Origin: an uncultured Clostridia bacterium
GTDB lineage: Bacteria > Bacillota > Clostridia > Monoglobales > Monoglobaceae
Reading direction: 5' to 3'
Length of the DNA stretch: 64,000 bases
Assembly: GCA_910580105.1 (NCBI GenBank)
Contig: CAJTWN010000002.1
Span: forward strand, 189,245 to 253,244
Within the stretch, counting starts at the first letter, position 1, and each line of letters begins with the position of its first letter. Below are positions 43,581 to 52,819 of this stretch, in pieces. The notes beneath the pieces were generated by a model that was not told the DNA's origin, searched no databases, and saw only the letters and a program-made list of their open reading frames with translations. The translations under genes and the position numbers were made by a program.

Positions 43581-44930
43581 ATGAGAAAACTTTTGGCGGT
43601 TTGGGCCGCAAAATTTGCAAGTATTGCAGGACGTCTGATTGGGAAAAAATCTTCCTCAACCCCCGGCGTAATCGCCCTCAAAATTTGTCCTGATCTGATT
43701 AAAATCCTGTCCAAGAATATCAAAAAAGGAATCATCGTTACTTGCGGCACAAACGGAAAAACCACCACGAACAATCTTTTGAATACTGCATTATTAAAAA
43801 GCGGCTACACCACCATTTGCAACAATCTCGGTGCAAATATGGTCGGCGGAATCGCAACAACCTTTGCACAGGCCTGTAATATATGGGGTACTTTCAAGGC
43901 AGATTATGCCTGCCTTGAAATTGACGAAGCATCTGCCCGCAGGGTTTTTGCCCATCTGACCCCAAACTATATGATTATCACCAATCTCTTCCGGGATCAG
44001 TTGGATCGTTATGGTGAAATAGATATTACAATGGATCTTTTAAACGAAGCCATCAGCATGGCGCCGGATGTGAAACTTATCTTAAACGGCGATGATCCAT
44101 TGACTGCACAGTTTGGGCAAAACCATAATGCAGTGTACTTCGGCATTGACGAACAGGTACTTCCACAGATTGAAGAAACAAAAGAAGGCCAGTTTTGTGC
44201 CATCTGCGGAGAAGAACAAAAATATCATTACTATCATTACAGTCAGCTTGGCAGCTATTACTGTCCGCACTGCGGCAATAAACGTCCGAATCTTGACTTT
44301 GCCGCACATCATGTTGATCTCAAAGATGCTATGAAATTTACAGTAAACGATACAAAAATCAATCTTAACTATCGGGGATTTTATAATATCTATAATATTT
44401 TGGCGGTTTATTCCGCCCTCAGCACCATAGGACTGCCGTCAAAAAACTTTAGTGCAATGCTGGAAGATTATAAACCCCAAATCGGCCGCATGGAAGAGAT
44501 TCATCTCGGAAAACCGGTCATCTTAAATCTTGCCAAAAACCCGGCAGGTTTCAATCAGGCCATACAGACCGTTTTGCAGGATCCCAGAAGAAAGGACGTA
44601 ATTATTGCAATCAATGACAAAGCAAATGACGGCCATGATGTTTCCTGGTTATGGGATGTTGACTTTGACAAACTGGGTCTTGCCAACCTGAACACATTGA
44701 CCACCACCGGTATACGGTTATATGACATTTCACTCCGGTTTAAATATGCGGATATTGAAATTACGGAGATTACGCCGGATATGCGCCGGGCAATTCTGAA
44801 CTGTTTAAAAACAGATGCCGAAGTATGTTATGTTTTGGTCAATTATACGGCCCTATATTCCACACAAACAACTATGTTAGAGCTGCAAAAAGAATTAAAG
44901 CAGGACGGGGAGGTGACAGCCAATGTCTGA
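43581..44930 (+). CDS. murT: Lipid II isoglutaminyl synthase, MurT subunit
   Basis: Mur-ligase-like subunit that, with GatD, amidates the D-Glu of lipid II in cell-wall synthesis. 449 residues: ATP-binding TCGTNGKTTTNN near residue 54, a Mur central domain, a zinc-ribbon insertion (CAIC and CPHC pairs between about 205 and 235) and the C-terminal DUF1727 region (NLAKNPAGFNQ, INDKANDGHDVSWLWDVDF). Coupled to gatD by an 8-base overlap. D-Glu amidation is generally needed for efficient cross-linking in such Gram-positive cells. Confidence 0.95.
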   Translation: MRKLLAVWAAKFASIAGRLIGKKSSSTPGVIALKICPDLIKILSKNIKKGIIVTCGTNGKTTTNNLLNTALLKSGYTTICNNLGANMVGGIATTFAQACNIWGTFKADYACLEIDEASARRVFAHLTPNYMIITNLFRDQLDRYGEIDITMDLLNEAISMAPDVKLILNGDDPLTAQFGQNHNAVYFGIDEQVLPQIEETKEGQFCAICGEEQKYHYYHYSQLGSYYCPHCGNKRPNLDFAAHHVDLKDAMKFTVNDTKINLNYRGFYNIYNILAVYSALSTIGLPSKNFSAMLEDYKPQIGRMEEIHLGKPVILNLAKNPAGFNQAIQTVLQDPRRKDVIIAINDKANDGHDVSWLWDVDFDKLGLANLNTLTTTGIRLYDISLRFKYADIEITEITPDMRRAILNCLKTDAEVCYVLVNYTALYSTQTTMLELQKELKQDGEVTANV

Positions 44931-45660
44931 TTACAAAATCCAGATTGTCCATCTCTATCCCGATCTTCTTAATCTTTACGGAGATAAGGGAAATATTGAA
45001 TGTATGCGAAAGCGCCTGCTTTGGCGCGGCATTGATGCCGAAGTTATCCGCTGCACCAACCAGGACAGCAGTTTTGACCTCACCCGGGCGGATATTATTT
45101 TTGTCGGCGGCGGCAGTGACCGTGATCAGGAAATTGTCTGCCATAAACTCCTTGAAAAAAAGGACGAGCTTAAAAATTATGTGGAAACAGACGGTGTTTT
45201 GGTGGCCGTATGCGGGGGATACCAACTATTGGGTGAATACTATCAAACCCCAACTGCTAAAATTGAAGGACTCCATCTTCTGGATATTCACACCGACGCT
45301 GGAGAGAATCGGCTGATCGGAAATATAATCCTTGAAAGCGCCTTCTTCGAACAGAAAATTACAGGGTTCGAAAACCACGCCGGCCGGACATCTATCGGCA
45401 ATCATCAACCGCTTGGCAAAGTTATCTTTGGTCATGGCAATAACGGAGAAACCGGCTATGAAGGCGTTGTATATAAAAATGTTTTCGGCACCTATCTCCA
45501 CGGTCCGCTTTTTCCAAAAAATCCACAGCTATGCGACCACATTCTGTCCTGTGCATTAAAGCGCAAATATCCGGACTTTAAAGGTCTTGCGCCATTGGAT
45601 GATTCTCTTGAAAATCAGGCCAATGAATATATTGTAAAACGTTTTACCCAACCAAACTAA
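44923..45660 (+). CDS. gatD: Lipid II isoglutaminyl synthase, GatD glutaminase subunit
   Basis: Class I glutamine amidotransferase-like subunit of 245 residues that supplies ammonia to MurT. The nucleophile is in VAVCGGYQLLG (Cys near 90) and the catalytic His in GTYLHGPLFPKNP near 190. GGGAGG precedes the ATG inside the end of murT. A bidirectional terminator follows. Confidence 0.95.
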   Translation: MSDYKIQIVHLYPDLLNLYGDKGNIECMRKRLLWRGIDAEVIRCTNQDSSFDLTRADIIFVGGGSDRDQEIVCHKLLEKKDELKNYVETDGVLVAVCGGYQLLGEYYQTPTAKIEGLHLLDIHTDAGENRLIGNIILESAFFEQKITGFENHAGRTSIGNHQPLGKVIFGHGNNGETGYEGVVYKNVFGTYLHGPLFPKNPQLCDHILSCALKRKYPDFKGLAPLDDSLENQANEYIVKRFTQPN

Positions 45661-45686
45661 GTCTTGCAGCTTGATCAGTAAAAATA

Positions 45687-45738
45687 AAAAAACCGGAAAA
45701 GATGATTGGAAGAAAACTCCTCATCTTATCCGGTTTTT
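45687..45738. terminator. Bidirectional terminator between gatD and the GH42 gene
   Basis: AAACCGGA-AAGATGA pairs with TCATCTT-TCCGGTTT around a 15-base loop, with A runs on one side and T runs on the other, serving the two convergent genes. Confidence 0.8.
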
Positions 45739-45752
45739 ATGTTTTTGGAATA

Positions 45753-47774
45753 TTATATTTCGACTAAAATTTTCACCTCTCTGGGTGCCAGCACACATTC
45801 ATACGGATACACTTTATTGGTCTCATAATTCTTATAAGTTCTATGCAGCGGAACAACTGTCTCATTCTCCCCAAAATTCTCCAGGAAAATAAAATCACCT
45901 CTACGCTGGGCAGTGACATTCTCCGGAAGTTCCCCTTGCAGATTGCGTACAAGAGCAAGTTCCGTCATCAGCTTTTCATAGAAGTCCACCAAAAAATCTC
46001 CGGTATCCCGAAATGCGATATAATAAGCCCGGCCTGCACCATACCCGTTGACAGTGAGCGCAGGACGCCCCGCATAAAAATCTTCCTGATAGGCGCCAAG
46101 CGCCTTTGCTCCCCGGAGATGAATCAAATCACAGTAGTCCACCGCTGTATAAATCTTTCCATCCACCTCCACATGGTTCCGGTCACTCGGATAAAGAGTG
46201 TCGGTCTCTTCTGCCCAGATACCAAATACCTCCTTAAGCCTGCCGCCCGGCCAGCCGCCAAGATAACACAGATCATTTTCGTCCACAATGCCGGAAATGT
46301 AAGTAAAAACAATGGTACCGCCGCCGCGCACATATGCTTCGATCTTCTCTTCCACTCCCGGACGGAGCATATAAGCCATGGGCATCACCACCAACTTATA
46401 AGGAGCAAAGTCGCCGTCCATATCCAGAACGTCCACGCTGATCCCGTTTTTCCAGAAAGGATAATAATGCTTTTCACAGGTAGGGATATATTTCCGTTCT
46501 TTATTATGGTATCCTGCTATATCGTCAAAAAGCCATATATTCTCCCAATCAAAGACCAAAGCCACCTCACTCTTTGTCCCGACACCCACCAGTTCATCCA
46601 ACCCCTTCAGGCGTGCCCCAAGACTCTGCACCTCCCGATAGACCCGGGTATCCTGATGCCCTACATGGTCGATCACCGCACCATGAAACTTTTCCATACC
46701 GCCCCGGGACTTACGGAACTGAAAATACATCACCCCATCTGCACCGTGGGAGATGGCCTGAAAAGCCTGCAAAGTATTCATTCCGGGCCGCATCAGCTTA
46801 TTCACCGGCTTCCAGTTGACACAGCTGGGAGTTGATTCCATCATAAAAAACGGTTTGTTCTTAAAGCATCGGTACATATCATGCACCATTGCCGTCTTTG
46901 CCGCCACATAACAAGCCGGCTCCTCATCATTGTGCCAGCTGGGATAGTTATCCCAGGAGGTGACATCCAGCACCTCTTTTGCCCGCCAATAATTTATATC
47001 ATGGTTAAAACCGGTAAAATTTGTAGTCACCGGCACATCCGGTGTCACCTCCCGGATCGGCACAAGTTCACTTTTCAGAAAGTCAATGGTCTGGTCGGAC
47101 ACAAACCGCATCCAGTCCAGGTTCAACCCATGTACCCGATACTCTCCCAGAGAGGAGGGAGATTCAATCTGCTCCCAATCGGTGATGGTATGACTCCAAA
47201 ATGTTGACCACCACGCCCGATTCAATTCATCCAAATTATTATGATACTTCTTTTTCAGCCATTCCCGGAAGGCTGCCTGGCACAGCGGACAATGGCAGTT
47301 TCCGTTATATTCATTGGAAATATGCCAAATCCCCAGCGCCGGATGATCCTTGTAACGCTCGGCCAGCCGCCGGTTGATGTTCTGCACCTTCTCCCGATAC
47401 ACCGGAGAAGTGAAACAATGGTTGTGTCGTTCCCCGAACAACAGCTTTTCCCGCCGCTCATTGACCCGGAGTACCTCAGGATATTTCTGTGCCAGCCAAT
47501 GCGGACGCGCCCCGCTGGGCGTGGCAAGAACAATTTTGCCCCCTGCCTCTGCCGCACGGTCCATCACATCATCCAGATGAGAAAAATTATATACACCTTC
47601 CTCTGGTTCAATCACCGACCATGAAAAAATTCCCACTGAAAAAGAATTCATGTTTGCCTCCTGCCAGAACTGTATATCCTTTTCCAGAACTTCCGGCATG
47701 TGCAGCCACTGCTCCGGATTATAATCCGCACCCAGCAGAATATGCGGATAGTCTTTTAAAACCGGATTCTTCAT
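45753..47774 (-). CDS. Beta-galactosidase, glycoside hydrolase family 42
   Basis: 673 residues, full-length GH42: catalytic (beta/alpha)8 domain with acid/base Glu in HISNEYNG near residue 150 and nucleophile Glu in FMMESTPS near 315, a zinc-binding cysteine set (NHCFTSP, NCHCPLC), then trimerisation and C-terminal beta domains. It hydrolyses terminal beta-galactosides. No signal peptide, so it is cytoplasmic and needs an importer, none of which is nearby. The gene reads richer in G+C than its neighbours (many CCG/CCC/GGC codons), hinting at acquisition. Only a -10 (TATAAT, 47803-47808) is clear upstream, so an activator may be needed. Confidence 0.94.
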   Translation of the reverse strand: MKNPVLKDYPHILLGADYNPEQWLHMPEVLEKDIQFWQEANMNSFSVGIFSWSVIEPEEGVYNFSHLDDVMDRAAEAGGKIVLATPSGARPHWLAQKYPEVLRVNERREKLLFGERHNHCFTSPVYREKVQNINRRLAERYKDHPALGIWHISNEYNGNCHCPLCQAAFREWLKKKYHNNLDELNRAWWSTFWSHTITDWEQIESPSSLGEYRVHGLNLDWMRFVSDQTIDFLKSELVPIREVTPDVPVTTNFTGFNHDINYWRAKEVLDVTSWDNYPSWHNDEEPACYVAAKTAMVHDMYRCFKNKPFFMMESTPSCVNWKPVNKLMRPGMNTLQAFQAISHGADGVMYFQFRKSRGGMEKFHGAVIDHVGHQDTRVYREVQSLGARLKGLDELVGVGTKSEVALVFDWENIWLFDDIAGYHNKERKYIPTCEKHYYPFWKNGISVDVLDMDGDFAPYKLVVMPMAYMLRPGVEEKIEAYVRGGGTIVFTYISGIVDENDLCYLGGWPGGRLKEVFGIWAEETDTLYPSDRNHVEVDGKIYTAVDYCDLIHLRGAKALGAYQEDFYAGRPALTVNGYGAGRAYYIAFRDTGDFLVDFYEKLMTELALVRNLQGELPENVTAQRRGDFIFLENFGENETVVPLHRTYKNYETNKVYPYECVLAPREVKILVEI

Positions 47775-47925
47775 CTCAATCGCCCCTTTCTTCTATGGAC
47801 ATATTATACAAAATCTTCTTGAAATTTTCTATGAGGTAAAGTTTATATTCCTACGTAAAACTTTAGAAAACACTCCTTTCTCTACCACACATACCGATTA
47901 TTTCTTTCAATCAACAAATTCCATA

Positions 47926-47952
47926 AAAAAATGACCCCGCAAAGCGGGGTCA
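47926..47952 (-). terminator. Terminator of the eda-kdgK operon
   Basis: GACCCCGC pairs with GCGGGGTC around AAA/TTT, followed by a T run of seven on the minus strand, directly after the kdgK stop. Confidence 0.9.
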
Positions 47953-47969
47953 CTATAATTACATTATCC

Positions 47970-49001
47970 TTACCGCTGTACGCGGCCGCTGCCATCGCCG
48001 CCAACCAAAGCGTCAACGTCTGAACGGGATACCATATTAAAGTCACCGGGAATGGTATGCTTAAGCGCAGAAGCTGCAACACCGAATTCCAGTGCGTCCT
48101 TAAAGTTCTTTCCATCCACAAAACCGCAGATTGTACCGCCTGCAAAAGAATCGCCGCCGCCAACACGGTCAACAATCGGATGCACACGATATTCTTTTGA
48201 ATGATAGAATTCTTTCGTATCTCTGGAATAGATACAAGCTGACCAGCCATTATCCGATGCACTATGGCTGACACGCAGGGAACTGATCACATATTCAAAA
48301 TTGAACTTTTCCACCATCTGCTTGAAGATATCTTCATAACCTGCGAGTTCCAAGTCACCGCTGGTAACATCCGTCTTGCCCGGTTTAAAGCCCAATACCT
48401 TTTCTGCGTCCTCTTCATTGCCGATACAAACATCCACATACTGCATGAGGTTGGTCATAACCTTCTGTGCCTTCTCGCTGGACCAAAGTTTTTTTCTGAA
48501 ATTCAAGTCAACAGACACCTTTACGCCTTTTGCCTTTGCAGCCTTCAAAGCAGCTTCGGTAAGTTCAGCCGCAGCATCAGAAACCGCAGGCGTAATTCCT
48601 GTAAAGTGGAACCAATCTGCACCTTCAAAAATAGCGTCAAAATCAAAATCTTCCGCCACAGCAGTAGAAATTGAAGAATGTGCACGGTCATACACAACGT
48701 TGGAGGCACGCATTGCAGCACCGGTTTCAAGGAAATAAATTCCCAGTCTTTCACCGCCCCTTGCAATATGTTTGGTTTCAACATTCATCTTACGAAGTGC
48801 CGCAACTGCACAATCCCCAATTGGATTTTCCGGCACTTTGGTTACAAATTCAGCATCATGACCATAGTTTGCCAAAGATACAGCAACATTTGCCTCGCCG
48901 CCGCCGTAACATACATCAAATTCATCTGCCTGTAAAAACTTCTCATTGCCGGGTGTAGACAATCTGAGCATAATTTCACCCATGGTAACTACTTTTGCCA
49001 T
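47970..49001 (-). CDS. kdgK: 2-dehydro-3-deoxygluconokinase, PfkB family
   Basis: Ribokinase-family sugar kinase of 343 residues. The catalytic base motif VDRVGGGDSFAGG is near residue 255, and the N-terminal GGGEANVAVSLANYG sugar-binding segment is clear. Pairing with eda identifies the substrate as 2-keto-3-deoxygluconate, the end product of uronate (pectin) breakdown. It follows eda by about 36 bases and is closed by a strong terminator. Confidence 0.92.
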   Translation of the reverse strand: MAKVVTMGEIMLRLSTPGNEKFLQADEFDVCYGGGEANVAVSLANYGHDAEFVTKVPENPIGDCAVAALRKMNVETKHIARGGERLGIYFLETGAAMRASNVVYDRAHSSISTAVAEDFDFDAIFEGADWFHFTGITPAVSDAAAELTEAALKAAKAKGVKVSVDLNFRKKLWSSEKAQKVMTNLMQYVDVCIGNEEDAEKVLGFKPGKTDVTSGDLELAGYEDIFKQMVEKFNFEYVISSLRVSHSASDNGWSACIYSRDTKEFYHSKEYRVHPIVDRVGGGDSFAGGTICGFVDGKNFKDALEFGVAASALKHTIPGDFNMVSRSDVDALVGGDGSGRVQR

Positions 49002-49037
49002 CTCAAAATTCTCCTTTATATGTATTTATCTTCTGCC

Positions 49038-49685
49038 TTACATAGAGGCACGAGTTTCCCTGATTCTCTTAATAAACTCTTTTGCAGTCGCAGTAATTGC
49101 CGCATAGTCGCCGGTCTTTGCCCCCTTGGTAAGCGAAGAACCTGCGCCAACAGCAACCGCACCTGCTTTAATCCACTGATCGACATTGTCAACATCAACG
49201 CCGCCGGTTGGCATCATTTTTGCATGAGGCAAAGGACCTTTTATGTCTTTAATAATTATCGGGCCATAGAGGTCTGCCGGGAAAATTTTCACAATATCTG
49301 CTCCGGCTTCCATTGCAGTGAGTACCTCTGTAATCGTTGCACATCCGGGCATATAGGGCACACGGTACCGGTTACATAACTCTGCCGCGCCGCGGTTAAA
49401 TCCGGGGCTGACAACAAAATTTGCTCCGGAAAGAATTGCCATTCTTGCCGTTTCACTATCGAGTACAGTTCCTGCCCCCAAAAGCATTTCTCCGCCGGTA
49501 TATTTATTTGCAAGCGCCTCAATTACTTTATGTGCGCCCGGCACAGTAAAGGTAAGCTCAATAGAAGGGCATCCGCCTTCCAGACAAGCATCACAAATAC
49601 GGATAGCTTCATCGGCCGTATTTGCTCTGACAACAGCAACCAGACCGGCATCGGTCATCTTTGTCAACACTTTTTCTTTTTCCAT
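49038..49685 (-). CDS. eda: KDPG / 4-hydroxy-2-oxoglutarate aldolase
   Basis: Class I aldolase of 215 residues that splits KDPG to pyruvate and glyceraldehyde-3-phosphate. The Schiff-base lysine is in DIVKIFPAD, and the catalytic Glu region is CPSIELTF. LLGAGTVLD and PTGGVDVDN are typical. With kdgK it forms the lower uronate route, feeding the phosphofructokinase-level pathway encoded next door. No uronate isomerase or dehydratase gene is in the window. Confidence 0.94.
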   Translation of the reverse strand: MEKEKVLTKMTDAGLVAVVRANTADEAIRICDACLEGGCPSIELTFTVPGAHKVIEALANKYTGGEMLLGAGTVLDSETARMAILSGANFVVSPGFNRGAAELCNRYRVPYMPGCATITEVLTAMEAGADIVKIFPADLYGPIIIKDIKGPLPHAKMMPTGGVDVDNVDQWIKAGAVAVGAGSSLTKGAKTGDYAAITATAKEFIKRIRETRASM

Positions 49686-49757
49686 CTCTTTGACTTCCTT
49701 CCTATTTAATTGAAATGTGTGTATGTATAAATTCTCACATCTATTATTTTCCTATCT

Positions 49758-49786
49758 ATTATACAACAAGACCCCCATAGAATCAA
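49758..49786 (-). promoter_or_regulatory. Promoter of eda-kdgK
   Basis: TTGATT (49781-49786) and TATAAT (49758-49763) are 17 bases apart, about 70 bases before eda. Confidence 0.75.
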
Positions 49787-50018
49787 TAACGAATTTGATG
49801 AATTTTAACTTAATTTTTTCACATATTATAAGTATTATAACTTAACATTTTGAAAAATAGCCCCAATCTTGAATAAAAAAAAATCCTTTTTTATTCAAAA
49901 TTAACAAAAATACCAAATTTTCTTCCAATTGTTAAAGTTTACTATTGCAAAATTCGTCAAGGTATTGTAAACTAACATTTGATTCTGCATTAAATAGAAT
50001 GTACGGAATCAAGAAAAT

Positions 50019-50048
50019 TTGCACACACAATTCTCAATATATTATATT
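50019..50048 (+). promoter_or_regulatory. Possible promoter of phosphofructokinase
   Basis: TTGCAC (50019-50024) and TATATT (50043-50048) with an 18-base spacer, about 45 bases before the ATG. Confidence 0.45.
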
Positions 50049-50093
50049 AGAATTACATTATGAATCCAATTGTAGTATGAGGAGGTAGTTTCG

Positions 50094-51194
50094 ATGAGTG
50101 AAATCAAAAAAATCGGTGTTATGACCGGCGGCGGAGACTGTCCGGGCCTTAATGCGGTTATACGCGCAGTGACCAAAACTGCAATTCAAAAATATGGGCT
50201 TGAGGTTGTTGGGATTAAACACGGCTACCGTGGTCTTTACCTCGGCGGCGATGAGTTCGTTCCCCTTACTCTGCACGATGTTTCGGGCATGATTTCTAAG
50301 GGTGGTACCATGCTTTACAGTTCAAATAAGGATAACCTTTTTGATTATACTTATATTGACGAGCATGGCCAGGAACAAAAAGGCGATGTCTCTGATGTTG
50401 GTGTTGAGAATTTGAAAAAAGCCGGTATAGATGCCCTGATTGTTATCGGCGGCGACGGCACACTGACCAGCGGCCGTGACTTTTCCAGAAAAGGCGTAAA
50501 AGTTATCGGTGTTCCCAAAACCATTGATAATGACCTGGCTTCCACAGATACCACCTTTGGTTTTGATACTGCCGTTGCAACAGCAACAGAAGCAATCGAC
50601 AGACTCAGAACCACAGCAGAATCTCACAGCAGAACCATTGTGGTCGAGGTTATGGGAAGATATGCAGGTTTTATCGCCATTGCTTCTGCTTTGGCCGGCG
50701 GCTGTGATGCAGCTTTAATTCCTGAAATTCCATATGATATTAACAAGGTTGCCGAAACCATCAAAGCAAACCGTGCAAGAGGTAAAAATTTTGCCATAGT
50801 TGTGGTTGCTGAAGGTGCAAAACCGTTGGGCGGCGATATTGTCGTATCAAAGGTGGTTGAAAACAGTCCGGATCCAATTCGTCTCGGCGGTATTGGTGAA
50901 ATTATTTCCGAACAGCTTGAACATTTGGCAGGACTTGAATGCCGTGCCACCATTTTGGGTCATGTACAGCGCGGCGGTACGCCAACGGCAAATGACCGTA
51001 TTCTCTCAACCCGTTATGGCTCTTATGCAGTTGAGCTTCTCATGCAGGGCAAGTTTGGCAATATGGTTACGCTGGACGGTGCGGATTTGTCTTATGATTC
51101 CCTTGAAAATGTCATTGGACAAAACAAAGCTGTTGAAGAGTCAAGCTATTGGATTCAAACGGCAAGACGTATTGGGATGTGTCTCGGCGATTAA
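50094..51194 (+). CDS. pfkA: 6-phosphofructokinase (ATP or PPi donor uncertain)
   Basis: 366-residue PFKA-superfamily enzyme, phosphorylating fructose-6-phosphate. GGGDCPGLNAVIR, IGGDGTLTSG (119-127), PKTIDNDL (141-148), MGRYAGFIA and GHVQRGG are present. The donor-site positions are mixed: Gly122 in GGDGT is typical of ATP enzymes, while Lys142 in PKTIDND is typical of PPi enzymes (ATP type has Gly). This Gly/Lys pattern also occurs in some ATP-dependent actinobacterial enzymes, so ATP is somewhat favoured. GGAGG precedes the ATG. Confidence 0.93.
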   Translation: MSEIKKIGVMTGGGDCPGLNAVIRAVTKTAIQKYGLEVVGIKHGYRGLYLGGDEFVPLTLHDVSGMISKGGTMLYSSNKDNLFDYTYIDEHGQEQKGDVSDVGVENLKKAGIDALIVIGGDGTLTSGRDFSRKGVKVIGVPKTIDNDLASTDTTFGFDTAVATATEAIDRLRTTAESHSRTIVVEVMGRYAGFIAIASALAGGCDAALIPEIPYDINKVAETIKANRARGKNFAIVVVAEGAKPLGGDIVVSKVVENSPDPIRLGGIGEIISEQLEHLAGLECRATILGHVQRGGTPTANDRILSTRYGSYAVELLMQGKFGNMVTLDGADLSYDSLENVIGQNKAVEESSYWIQTARRIGMCLGD

Positions 51195-51274
51195 TTAATT
51201 TACGTCCCTGCATCCTGATAGAAATCAGACACTATGATTGCGCCCTTTTCGTTTAGAATATTTATAAAAAAAAC

Positions 51275-51303
51275 TTGCAATTTATAATTTCATATGTTAT
51301 AAT
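51275..51303 (+). promoter_or_regulatory. Promoter of rpmE
   Basis: TTGCAA (51275-51280) and TATAAT (51298-51303) at 17 bases, with a leader of about 65 bases. Confidence 0.75.
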
Positions 51304-51373
51304 ATTCTTCGCCTGTTATCAGGGCCTGATTTTGTAATTAATTTAGTTTATATATCGAAAGAGGTGAAACATA

Positions 51374-51577
51374 ATGAAGCAGGGTATTCATCCCGATTAC
51401 AAGCAGACAACCATCAAATGCGCTTGCGGAAACGTTATTGAAACTGGTTCTACCAAAGAAGATATCCGTATCGAAATTTGTTCTGCTTGCCATCCTTTCT
51501 ACACTGGAAAACAAAAGTTGGTTGACACCGGCGGCCGTGTTGATAAGTTTAGAAGACGTTATGGTATGGACAAATAA
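51374..51577 (+). CDS. rpmE: 50S ribosomal protein L31
   Basis: 67-residue zinc-binding form of L31. Cysteines are in CACG near residue 16 and CSACHPF near 37, with the C-terminal GGRVDKFRRRYG. The presence of the cysteines marks the zinc-containing paralogue rather than the zinc-free one induced under zinc starvation. A GAGGTG ribosome site precedes the ATG. Single-gene unit with its own promoter and terminator. Confidence 0.97.
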   Translation: MKQGIHPDYKQTTIKCACGNVIETGSTKEDIRIEICSACHPFYTGKQKLVDTGGRVDKFRRRYGMDK

Positions 51578-51581
51578 CAAT

Positions 51582-51612
51582 AAAAAAAGCCAATCAATTG
51601 ATTGGCTTTTTT
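51582..51612. terminator. Bidirectional terminator between rpmE and the LysR gene
   Basis: Perfect palindrome AAAAAAGCCAATCA / TGATTGGCTTTTTT, usable from both sides by the convergent genes. Confidence 0.9.
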
Positions 51613-51634
51613 ATTTATATATTTTTCTGTTATT

Positions 51635-52606
51635 TCAATTCTTTCTTTCCCGGTAAATTTTCCGAATTTTATCCGGAAAAACGGTCTCTGAATTCTCCTC
51701 CTCTATTTTTTGTATCTCTTCCCGAAGACACGCAATAAAAGCAGGCATATACACACTCCGTTTCTTCCCTTTCTGAAAAATCAATATATCTTTATGCACT
51801 CCCGCATTCTCACACGGGATAATGCGAAAACCGCTTTTTTGTAAAAAACATTCAGACACAGGAGACGCAAACATATATGACCCCTTTACGCATCGTAAAA
51901 GATCAAACTGGCTGCCCCGGTCATAGATATAAATAATATTTCCCAAACTTTTATGAAAGTCAAAATCATCCATGTTCTGTACCTGATAAGAGTCTCCGTG
52001 GCGAACTTCAATATAACTGTCTAAGTCTTCATACCGCAGTTTTTTCTTATCTGCCAGCGGATGATTTTTATCCACCAAAATTTGCATCTGAAATGTATAT
52101 AATTCTTCATAGTCAAGATTATTCTCTGCCAATTGTTCAAAATAATAGTCCTGGTGCATCACATTATATCGTAATATCCCCACATTTGCCTCTCCGGAAG
52201 CAACTAAATTAATAATGGTATAACCATTGGTCTCGCGGTACTGTACATGCAGATCTTCGGTTCCAAGCATCCGATTGACAAAATTGGTAAACCCCAGTGA
52301 AATATATGTGGTTCTTGCGGACGCAACCGTAAAACTCTTCCACTTTCTTCCCTGACTTACATATGTATTCTGCAATTCCTCAACCTGCGCTACAATACTG
52401 CGGGCATAGCGTAAAAATTCTTTCCCTTCTATTGTTACAGAAACCCCTTTTGGTGAACGGGAAAATAATGTAATTCCAATCTCGGTTTCCAATTCTTTTA
52501 TGCTCTTACTCAGGTTCGGCTGGCCCATAAATAATTTTTTTGCAGCCTTCGATATACTCTCCGTTTTTTCCACCTCGACCGCATATTTCAACTGCTGAAA
52601 ATTCAT
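51635..52606 (-). CDS. LysR-family transcriptional regulator
   Basis: 323 residues. An N-terminal winged helix-turn-helix (LKYAVEVEKTESISKAAKKLFMGQPNLSKSIKELE region, about 5-60) and a C-terminal effector-binding domain from about 90. It is divergently placed next to an iron-type alcohol dehydrogenase across 213 bases, the classic layout for a LysR regulator and its target, so it probably controls that gene. The effector is unknown. The C-terminal 30 residues are highly charged. Confidence 0.92.
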   Translation of the reverse strand: MNFQQLKYAVEVEKTESISKAAKKLFMGQPNLSKSIKELETEIGITLFSRSPKGVSVTIEGKEFLRYARSIVAQVEELQNTYVSQGRKWKSFTVASARTTYISLGFTNFVNRMLGTEDLHVQYRETNGYTIINLVASGEANVGILRYNVMHQDYYFEQLAENNLDYEELYTFQMQILVDKNHPLADKKKLRYEDLDSYIEVRHGDSYQVQNMDDFDFHKSLGNIIYIYDRGSQFDLLRCVKGSYMFASPVSECFLQKSGFRIIPCENAGVHKDILIFQKGKKRSVYMPAFIACLREEIQKIEEENSETVFPDKIRKIYRERKN

Positions 52607-52760
52607 AATATTTCACCCTATTTTCATCATACTCATCAGATTATACCCAAACGATATAATTGTTATGAATATTATACATTACCTTATCGAAAAATAAAAG
52701 AGTATAATTATCCTTGCAGATAGAAATAATTCACAATTTATTTTCAGTTTTTTCGTCAAA

Positions 52761-52791
52761 TTGAATGGCACATGTTATTTCTGTCTATTAT
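52761..52791 (+). promoter_or_regulatory. Possible promoter of the alcohol dehydrogenase gene
   Basis: TTGAAT (52761-52766) is followed by overlapping weak -10 candidates, TCTATT at 17 bases and TATTAT at 19. AT-rich dyads lie upstream toward the LysR gene. A weak promoter next to a LysR gene suits activation. Confidence 0.35.
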
Positions 52792-52819
52792 ATTTTCTTA
52801 TTAACAGGAGGTTTTTCAA

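Larger units (their letters stand above)
49686..50093. other. Divergent regulatory region between eda and phosphofructokinase
   Basis: About 400 bases of very AT-rich DNA with no gene. It contains the eda promoter, a candidate pfkA promoter, and between them a perfect palindrome TTGAATAAAAAA / TTTTTTATTCAA (49869-49898), which could be an operator or a weak bidirectional terminator. Confidence 0.6.

Noticed and set aside
45843..46835. 330-codon plus-strand frame opposite the GH42 gene
   Set aside because: Produced by the codon bias of the real gene; the GH42 protein has intact catalytic motifs on the minus strand.
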